This document shows positions 45,719 through 54,000 of a stretch of DNA of 64,000 bases, in pieces; position 1 is the first letter of the stretch, and every line of letters starts with the position of its first letter. The DNA is from Paenibacillus lutimineralis (GTDB lineage Bacteria; Bacillota; Bacilli; Paenibacillales; Paenibacillaceae). The notes beneath the pieces were generated by a model. It saw nothing but the letters and a program-made list of their open reading frames with translations. It ran no database searches and was not told the origin of the DNA. A program made the translations under genes and the position numbers. The DNA lies in NCBI RefSeq assembly GCF_003991425.1, contig NZ_CP034346.1, positions 1,525,501 through 1,589,500 on the forward strand, given 5' to 3'.

Positions 45719-47470
45719 ATGATAGCTCTAATGATGGGGAACGAAGCAATTGCCAGAGGTGCTTATGAAGCAAATTGCAAGATTATTTCGTCCTATCCAG
45801 GAACGCCAAGCACGGAAATTGTCGAAAGTATTAGCATGTACGAGGGAATTTATGCTGAATGGGCACCCAATGAAAAGGTTGCTCTAGAGGTTGCCGCAGG
45901 CGCCAGCATCGCAGGGGTCCGCAGCTTGACAACGATGAAGCATGTCGGGCTGAATGTGGCGGCCGATCCGTTTTTCAATATGACCTATGAAGGCGTAAAT
46001 GCAGGAATGGTCATCATTACTGCGGATGATCCGGGCATACATTCTTCACAGAATGAGCAGGATAACCGCATTTATGCTAGCCACGCCAAAATGCCGCTTC
46101 TGGAGCCGACCAATTCTCAGGAATGCAAAGATATGATGGTGGAGGCCTACGAAATCAGCGAACGCTTTAATACGCCTGTCATGTTCAGGACAACAACGCG
46201 AGTGTCCCATTCTAAAAGCATCGTATCTTTTGACGAAGACGCGGAAGCGGAAGGAGAATATAAGGAGTATAGGAAAAACAAGCTAAATCGGCTGCTCCTC
46301 CCGACAATTTCCCGCAAGAGGCATTTGGAAATCGAGGACAATCTGCTCGACATTCAAACGTATTCGAACCAATCGTCACTGAATGCAATTGAATACCACT
46401 CACCCGATATCGGCATTGTGGCCAATGGAATTTCCTATCAATACGCTAAAGAAGTCTTTGGGGATACGGTATCCTATTTAAAGCTCGGAATGAGCTATCC
46501 GTTCCCGGATAAAAAAGCAAAGGAATTCGCCTCACGCGTAAAGCGGATTATTGTCGTTGAGGAGGGCGAGCCTTTTATCGAAAATGCGCTGAAGACGCTT
46601 GGAGTTGATTGCATCGGCAAAGATATCATCCCTCTGTGTGGCGAGCTGAATCCGGAAATTATCCGCAAGGCGATCACACGGGAGGAAATTTCAACTTACG
46701 AGCCGGTTTCCGTTCCGGCCAGGCCGCCCCGTCTATGTGCTGGTTGCGCCTACCTTGGATTATACAGCGCGGTCAAGAGTCAGCGGGATGTGATCTCAGC
46801 AGGTGACATCGGCTGTTACACGCTTGGAGGAACTGAGCCGATCAAAGCGCTTGACACCGTGCTTTGTATGGGCGCTTCTATCTCCATGGCGACGGGCATG
46901 CAACGAACACAAGACTTCAAGCCGATGGGTAAAAAGGTGTTTGCGTTTATCGGGGACTCCACCTTTTTCCACTCGGGAATGACGGGACTTCTCAATGCCG
47001 TCTACAATAAAACACCGATTGTCGTCTGTATTTTGGACAACCGTTCCACATCGATGACAGGCAATCAAGAGAATCCTGGAACGGGGAAAACGCTCCAGGG
47101 TGATATGTCCAATTTTATACGCATCGAAGATATTGTCCTGGCCCTTGGCATCAAGCCGGATAACCTCATAATTGTTGATCCCACCAACGTCTCAGAAACG
47201 CGGCAGAGTATTGAATTAGCCAAAGCGAGTACTGAGCCATTCGTCATTATTTCCAGACACCCTTGTGAACTGATCAAACCCCAAACCGAAATCGATTCGA
47301 AAGCCAAATACTACATCACTGAAGACTGTGTGAGTTGCATGAAATGCACAAGACTCGGCTGTTCAGCAATAAAAATTGTGGATAAGAAGGTTGTAATCGA
47401 CCGGCAGGAATGCAGAGGCTGCAGCATATGTCCTCAAGTTTGTCCCTATAACTGTATTAAGGAGGCTTAA
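45719..47470 (+). CDS. iorA: Indolepyruvate ferredoxin oxidoreductase, alpha subunit
   Basis: A 583-residue TPP- and iron-sulfur-containing 2-oxoacid oxidoreductase subunit, the normal IorA length. It converts aryl pyruvates (indole-, phenyl-, 4-hydroxyphenylpyruvate) plus CoA to aryl-acetyl-CoA with ferredoxin. N-terminal core: GNEAIARGAYEA and SSYPGTPSTEIVE; TPP region: GDIGCYTLGG and FIGDSTFFHSGMTGL with ILDNRSTSMTG; C-terminus: two 4Fe-4S motifs (CVSCMKCTRLGC and CRGCSICPQVCPYNC). GAAAGGACG precedes the ATG. It is the first gene of the operon continuing through iorB into the PKS, so a role in supplying an acyl-CoA for polyketide assembly is likely (inference). Confidence 0.92.
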   Translation: MIALMMGNEAIARGAYEANCKIISSYPGTPSTEIVESISMYEGIYAEWAPNEKVALEVAAGASIAGVRSLTTMKHVGLNVAADPFFNMTYEGVNAGMVIITADDPGIHSSQNEQDNRIYASHAKMPLLEPTNSQECKDMMVEAYEISERFNTPVMFRTTTRVSHSKSIVSFDEDAEAEGEYKEYRKNKLNRLLLPTISRKRHLEIEDNLLDIQTYSNQSSLNAIEYHSPDIGIVANGISYQYAKEVFGDTVSYLKLGMSYPFPDKKAKEFASRVKRIIVVEEGEPFIENALKTLGVDCIGKDIIPLCGELNPEIIRKAITREEISTYEPVSVPARPPRLCAGCAYLGLYSAVKSQRDVISAGDIGCYTLGGTEPIKALDTVLCMGASISMATGMQRTQDFKPMGKKVFAFIGDSTFFHSGMTGLLNAVYNKTPIVVCILDNRSTSMTGNQENPGTGKTLQGDMSNFIRIEDIVLALGIKPDNLIIVDPTNVSETRQSIELAKASTEPFVIISRHPCELIKPQTEIDSKAKYYITEDCVSCMKCTRLGCSAIKIVDKKVVIDRQECRGCSICPQVCPYNCIKEA

Positions 47471-47476
47471 GGAACA

Positions 47477-48067
47477 ATGTCAGAGTCCATTAGCATTATT
47501 TTGGCTGGCATCGGCGGTAAAGGCGTCATTACCGTTACGAATGTGCTCTCCCACGGCCTGGTTACGCTCGGCTATGATGTTAAGGTTTCAGAAGTACATG
47601 GTATGTCTCAGCGAGGTGGCAGCGTGCATGCGCAGGTGCGCTTCGGAACATCCATTCATTCGCCGCTTATTGAAAAAGGTACCGCGGATTATATCGTAGG
47701 CTTCGACCAGGTTGAAGCGCTCCGCTGGGGCAGCTTCCTGAAGCTGGAGGGTCGGATGCTCGTCAATATGGCGGAATTGAAAGATGATACATATAAAGGA
47801 ATATACGAAAGCAGCTTTTCTCAATACCTGAACACCACCTTTATTCAGGCGTCTACCATTGCCAGGGAAACGGGCAATATCCGGAATGAGAATTTTGTTA
47901 TGCTCGGTGCGCTGCTCCAGTCGCTCGGCTTCGAATTCGACGTTTGGCGCCCGACGATGGAAAAGTATATCAAGAAGCAGTTCCAGGAGGGAAGTATTCT
48001 CTCGTTGCTCGGGGGCATGAGAGAGCAGCTGGCCGCGGAAGAAAAGGAGACTGTCTATGGTCTCTAA
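47477..48067 (+). CDS. iorB: Indolepyruvate ferredoxin oxidoreductase, beta subunit
   Basis: A 196-residue partner of IorA, the usual length. It begins with the family glycine motif (IILAGIGGKGVITVTNVL) and contains GMSQRGGSVHAQVRFG and YIVGFDQVEALRW, typical of the 2-oxoacid oxidoreductase gamma/beta domain. AGGAGGCTTAAGG precedes the ATG, and it starts 6 bp after iorA. The last 11 bp overlap the first PKS gene, whose ribosome binding site (AAAAGGAGA) lies inside iorB, so the enzyme pair and the PKS are translated from one transcript. Confidence 0.92.
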   Translation: MSESISIILAGIGGKGVITVTNVLSHGLVTLGYDVKVSEVHGMSQRGGSVHAQVRFGTSIHSPLIEKGTADYIVGFDQVEALRWGSFLKLEGRMLVNMAELKDDTYKGIYESSFSQYLNTTFIQASTIARETGNIRNENFVMLGALLQSLGFEFDVWRPTMEKYIKKQFQEGSILSLLGGMREQLAAEEKETVYGL

Positions 48068-51000
48068 AACCGACAGCTTCACTACGAATACGCAAGGAAG
48101 TCCATCGCCGTCTGATGTAGCGATCGTCGGAATCGGTTGCCGCTTTCCGGATGCGGATCACTACGACCAGTATTGGGATAACATGATAAGTCATGTGAAT
48201 TCCGTTCGCAAAATCAGTCGCAAACGCTGGGAGACGGGCCGTTTCGGGTTGAAGAATGAAGCCGATCTAGGCTGGGAGAATGGACAGTTCGTGAAATATT
48301 GCGCTTCATTAAATGATTTGGACAAGTTCGACCACAGTTTCTTCAATCTGTCGCCCCGCGAGGTGACCAGTATGGACCCCCAGCAGCGCATGCTTCTGGA
48401 AGAGACCTGGCATTGTCTGGAGGATTCAGGCATACCGTTGGAGGAGCTGCAACGTATGGGAACCTCTGTCTATGTAGGAGTAACGGGGAATGACTACAGC
48501 CTGGCCGCGTTGACCGGAGGGGAGCATGTGGATCATTACGCGGGCCTCGGTAATTTTGAATGCATTGCTGCCAATCGGATTTCCTATTTTTTGGGCCTGC
48601 ACGGTGAAAGCCTTTCGCTGGACACGGCATGTTCTTCCTCACTAGTGGCTGTGCATAAAGCCAGGCAGAACCTGCAATCGGGAGAAGCGAAATACGCGAT
48701 CGCCGCGGGTGTATGCCTGTCTTACCATCCGTGGCGTTATGTCACGTTTTCCAAGTCCAACATGATGAGCCGGGATGGCCAGTGCAAGGCTTTTGATGAA
48801 AATGCGGACGGGTTTGTGCAAGGCGAGGGCGTCGGTGTCTTGTTGCTTCAGAGGCTGGAGGATGCGATCGCCGAGGGTAGCCACATTTACGGTGTGATCC
48901 GGGGATCGGCGGTCAACCATTGCGGAGCTTCGCAAACCATTGCTGCCCCCAGCATGAAGGCACAGATGGATGTTGTTGAGACGGCCCTCCGGCAGGCGGG
49001 ACTAAGCGCGGCAACGGTTAATTATATCGAAGCGCACGGCACCGGAACCGCCCTTGGCGATCCCATAGAGGTTGAGGCGCTGACTCGGGTTTTCAGCCAA
49101 TATACCAATGAGAAACAGTTCTGTACGATTGGTTCGGTGAAGACCAATATCGGGCATCTGGCCAGTGCGGCCGGAATGGCCGGTCTTATCCGTGTTTTAT
49201 TGATGATGAAGCATAAGAAGATTCCTGCGATGCTTAATTTGTCCAGTTTGAATCCACTGCTGGATTGGGAATACACACCGTTTAGGGTAGCTACAGCGAA
49301 TGCGGATTGGCGGCCTGTCAATGAACATACCCCGCTTAGAGCGGGCGTGAGCGGCTTCGGCTTCGGCGGGGTGAATGCACACGTGATTCTTGAAAGTTAT
49401 GGGCATGAGTCGTTGAAACGAAGCAAACAAGCGGAGGAAAGCCATATCTTTGCGTTATCCGCCTTGAACGGGAACAGCTTGCGCAACCAAATCGAAGCTT
49501 GGAAGATGCACGTTCATTCGCCAGAAGTTACGGACGAAACCATTGGCGATATATGCAAGACTCTACTTTCGGGAAGAAGGCATTGTACGGAGCATAGGAT
49601 CGGCGCCGTTGTTCGCGGCAAGGCCGACATTGAGGCATTACTCGCCTCCGCTACCGCCGGCCAGGGAATAGGACGGGCGCAGACCGATTTGCAGCTCCAA
49701 CTGACTAATACAGTGTACCGGGGGTATTCCAATATCAAGCCGCTGATGGAGCAGGCTTATATTTCGCAGTACTTTGAAGATGCGCTGTCAGCGGTTGAAG
49801 CCGCCGGTAAATCGAAGCCCAGAAGCGGTATACGGTTTTACAGATGGAAGAAGGATCGGGCTGCCGCATATTCCTTTATCGTCAATTATGCGCTGACGAA
49901 AGCGCTGATTGGCCTGGGCGTTCCAATCAGCTTGGTCGGAGGCGAGCATCAGGGGGAACTTCTGGCCCTGGCCATCAGCGGAATGATAACACCCGCAGAG
50001 GCTTATGCAGCGCTGATCGGCGAAGAGGCGGTTGACCATTGGAATTTGCGCCGCCCAGAGCTATCTTACATAGGCAGCAATGTACCTGTGCCAATTAACC
50101 GTCTAAACATCGGTACCGAATATCCTGCCCGCCTTAGGGAGCAGCAGGTGGAAGACTGCGACAGCGATTCCCTTCGGCATTATACACAAAAAGCGAGAAT
50201 TCTGAGCAAGACGCAATTTACGTTCAAGAAGTACTTGAAGGATTGGGATCAGGCTCTGGCTCCTTGGGGGTTGACGGCGGAAGCGCTTCTGAACGATGAA
50301 GAGCTTCTTACAGGAGGCGCGCCTTTGCTTGAAAAACGACGCATCCTGCTGCTTCTGGTCGCCTACGGCTCACTCCTGAAGCTGAACCGGAAATGGGATT
50401 TAACTGACCGGGTCGGGATAAGGAATGACTGGCTGAACGAGCTGATCCAGCTTGTCGCCGATGAAGTGCTTACACGCGAAATGGCTACCTCGCTACTCCT
50501 ATCGGAGGACGGAGCGCTTGAAGCTGTATGTGGTCAAATCAATGAACGCCAAGGCTTACTGCATGCAGATTCGCCTTATTCGCATCTCTACGATGCCAGC
50601 GATCATCTGGCTGAGATTCTGGATCTCCACGTTTGGAAGGCACAGTTAAAAGAGCAGCTTCGTGAACGAGGGACTTTACAAACCCAAGTGATCCGCATAA
50701 CCCACTCAGGTATTGAGCAGGCCTCATTGTCGCCCAGTTCCGGAGGACTATACGGATTGAATGCGCTGCTAGTCAAGCTTTGGATCGCTGGAGCGGATAT
50801 CAACTGGAATCTGCTCTATCCGTCGGGGAGCTACAGGAAACGGCCACTGCCGGGTTACAGCTTCGAACGGACGCAGCACTGGGTGCAGCTTAGGGAATCC
50901 ACAGGCGCGGTTGGACCGGGAGGACTTGAAATACCTACGGTAAGCGCCATGCGGACGGCTCATCCCATGCTTGATCTGGACAAGTCCAGCCCCGAAAGCG

Positions 51001-54000
51001 GTTTGTTTGTAAAGACGCTGAAGCGGAGCGATTTCTATGTCGGCGACCATATCGTGGACAACCGGGTGATTTTGCCCGGGGTTGCCTATCTGGAGCTTGC
51101 CCGGGCAGCAGGGGAGCTTGCTGCGGGACAGCCGGTGAAGACAATCCGGGATGTTATGTGGGTGAACCGTATGGAGATTGAAGATATTTGTGATGCGTAT
51201 ATACAAATCTACCATGAAGCGGAGTTTATGAGGTTTCAGGTATACACCCTGCTCAACGGGGTAAAAATCAGACATTGCCAGGGTAAGCTTAGCATCGCGG
51301 ATAGTGGGAACCGTAGGCCTGCCGCGATGGATATTGCCGGGATTCAAGCACGCTGTGCAGCCCGGATTTCCAAAGCTTTTTGCTACAAGGATGTGTTTGA
51401 GAACTTCATCGGTTTTCGTTACGGCTCTGGTTTTCAGGCGACGACAGAAGCATTTGGAGGAGAAGGCGAATCTCTGGAAAAGCTGGACTTGCCTCTGCAC
51501 TTGGTGGAAAGCTTCAATGACTATGAATTGCACCCTTCTATTGTCGATGCAGCGCTGCGCGCCGTGACTTGGGTTGGGGGGATGGAGGCGTACAAGCAGC
51601 TCCGGCTGCATATTCCTTTCGCTCTAGGTGAATTCAAAATATACGGAAGACTGACCCCAAGCTGCTATTCTTATGCTCGGCTTGATCCAGAATCTGCCGG
51701 CAAGAAAGCGGGAATGAAACGATTCCAAATTTTTATTCTGAACGAGCAAGGTGAAGTGCTAGCGGAAGCCAGGGACTTTACAATTCGGGCGATCCAGCCG
51801 AAGCCGCCGATACTCGAAGCGAGTCAAGTCCATTTATACACCGAAAGCTGGGTAGAAACGAAGGTGCGGAAAGTCGAAGGCGGGGCAGTCCATGTCCTTT
51901 ACTTCGGCAAAGACAATGGGAATGCTGGAAAATTGGCGAAAGCGCTGGAGAAGGAGCAAGGAAAAGCGGCAAGACAAATTCTGTTTGTACAGCAGGGACC
52001 TGCTTACGAGTTTGACAGCGGAGGCTCCGAGTACATGCTGAATACCGCGCGCCCTGAGGATTACCTTCGATTGTTTGAAGAATTAGGCAATCAAGGGCTT
52101 CGAATCGATTCCATCGTTTACGAATGGGACAAACCAGAAATTGTAGATGAATTCTGTTCTATTTATTACTTGTTTCAAGCAGCTTCGCAGGTCAATCCCA
52201 AGCAGTTGGTACGCTTTGTTTTTGTATCCGCAGGAAGTGGAGTGCAAGTTGGGGCTGGCATGCTCAAAGGATTATGCAAGGCTTTCCAAAGTCTGTACCG
52301 GATGGTTCAACCATCTATTGTATACGTGGATGACCCTGAGGAGCTGCCGCGGTTGGCGGCGAAGGAACTGTTTGCCAACAAAACCGCATATTGCCCAGTT
52401 GTAGCTTACCGTAAGGGTGTTCGTAGTCTGAAGATTATTCATACGCTTGAAGGGTTGCCCTTGCGTTCAGAGGGTTCCAATGGCTTCCGCAGCGGCGGAA
52501 CATACCTGATTACCGGCGGAATGGGCAGGATCGGGCTGGCCGTAGCGGAGTTTGTACTTGCAAAGTATAGCGCTAACGTTGTGCTGGTTGGGAGATCGGC
52601 ACTGGATGATAATCGTCGCAGACAGCTCGAGCGGCTGGAAAGTCTGCCGGGGCAGGTCATCTACCTGGATGCAGATTTATCCGACTTGAAAGCAGGCGAT
52701 ACAATCGTCAAGCAGGCGAAGAAGATTTTTGGCGTAATAAACGGTGTCATACACTGTGCGGGTGTACTAGGTGTCAAAACTCTGTCGGAAGCGGTACCCG
52801 GTGAACTGCCGGAGGTTCTGCTTCCTAAGATTCACGGGGCTGTGGGTCTTGATGAAGCGACGCGCAATGAAAAACTGGACTTTTTCATTCTTTTCTCATC
52901 GATTTCCGCCATTATCGGCGATTTTGGAAGAGGCAGTTATGCTGCTGCGAACAGTTTCATGGATCAATTTGCCGAATGGCGAGCGGAACGGGTTCTAGCT
53001 GGAGAACGTTACGGCGCATCCCTGTCGATCAATTGGCCGGTGTGGAGCGAGGGATCCATGCAGCTCTCTCCAGTGGAAGAAGTGCAGTATCGAAAGCAGG
53101 CCGGGCTTGAACGGCTTGAAACGAGCACGGGACTTAAGCTGCTGGAACGTTTGGCCGGGACCCCTTTGACGCGCGCCATCGTCACTTGCGGAGATGCCCA
53201 AGTGATCAACCGAATGATGGATGTAAAAGAGGGGGCATTGGCCCGGGAAGGAGGGCGCGGCTTGCCGGAATTCAACGCAGGGGTGGCAGATGCTGCTCAT
53301 CATAATGATCGGAATGGACAAAAAGAACGGGTATTGAACGCTTCTTCTCAACGCGTAAACCATGCGGCTCTAGAACAAACGATTGAAAATTATCTAAAGG
53401 ATGTTGTATCGAAAGCGACAGGGATTTCGCCGAGTCAATTACAAACCGATGCGAATTTCTCCAAATACGGCATCGATTCAATTATGATTATGGATTTGAA
53501 TTCCATCCTTGAACGGGATTTCAGTGATTTGCCGAGTACCTTATTCTTCGAATACAACACCATAGGGCAGTTGGCGGGCTTCTTCAAGGAACATCATGAG
53601 GAATATTTCCAAACAGTGCAAACAGATCTGTGCGTATTACCGGAAGCGAAAAGTTCATCCGCTGGCATCCCAGCCGCTTCCAAAGATATATGGGGAAATT
53701 CAACAACTGAATTGGTGCCAAACGAAGCATTATCGTCAGAACCAGGGGAACGAAAACACTTCATAGATGAAGATTTAGAACCGTTGGAACGGAGTTCAAG
53801 ATGTGATATCGCGATTGTCGGCATGAGCGGGCAATATCCCATGGCGGATACACTGGATGAATTCTGGGAGATCCTCAGCCAGGGCAAAGACTGTGTAACT
53901 GAGATTCCCGCTGAACGCTGGGATTACCGCAAAGACTTCGACCCGGAAAAAGGGAAGAGCAACAAGGTCTATACCAAATGGGGGGCGTTTATGAACGATG

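Noticed and set aside
48057..48120. A loading module or adenylation domain at the start of the first PKS
   Set aside because: Only about 20 residues precede KS1 and its active-site Cys is present, so it is not a decarboxylating starter KS or an A-domain start.
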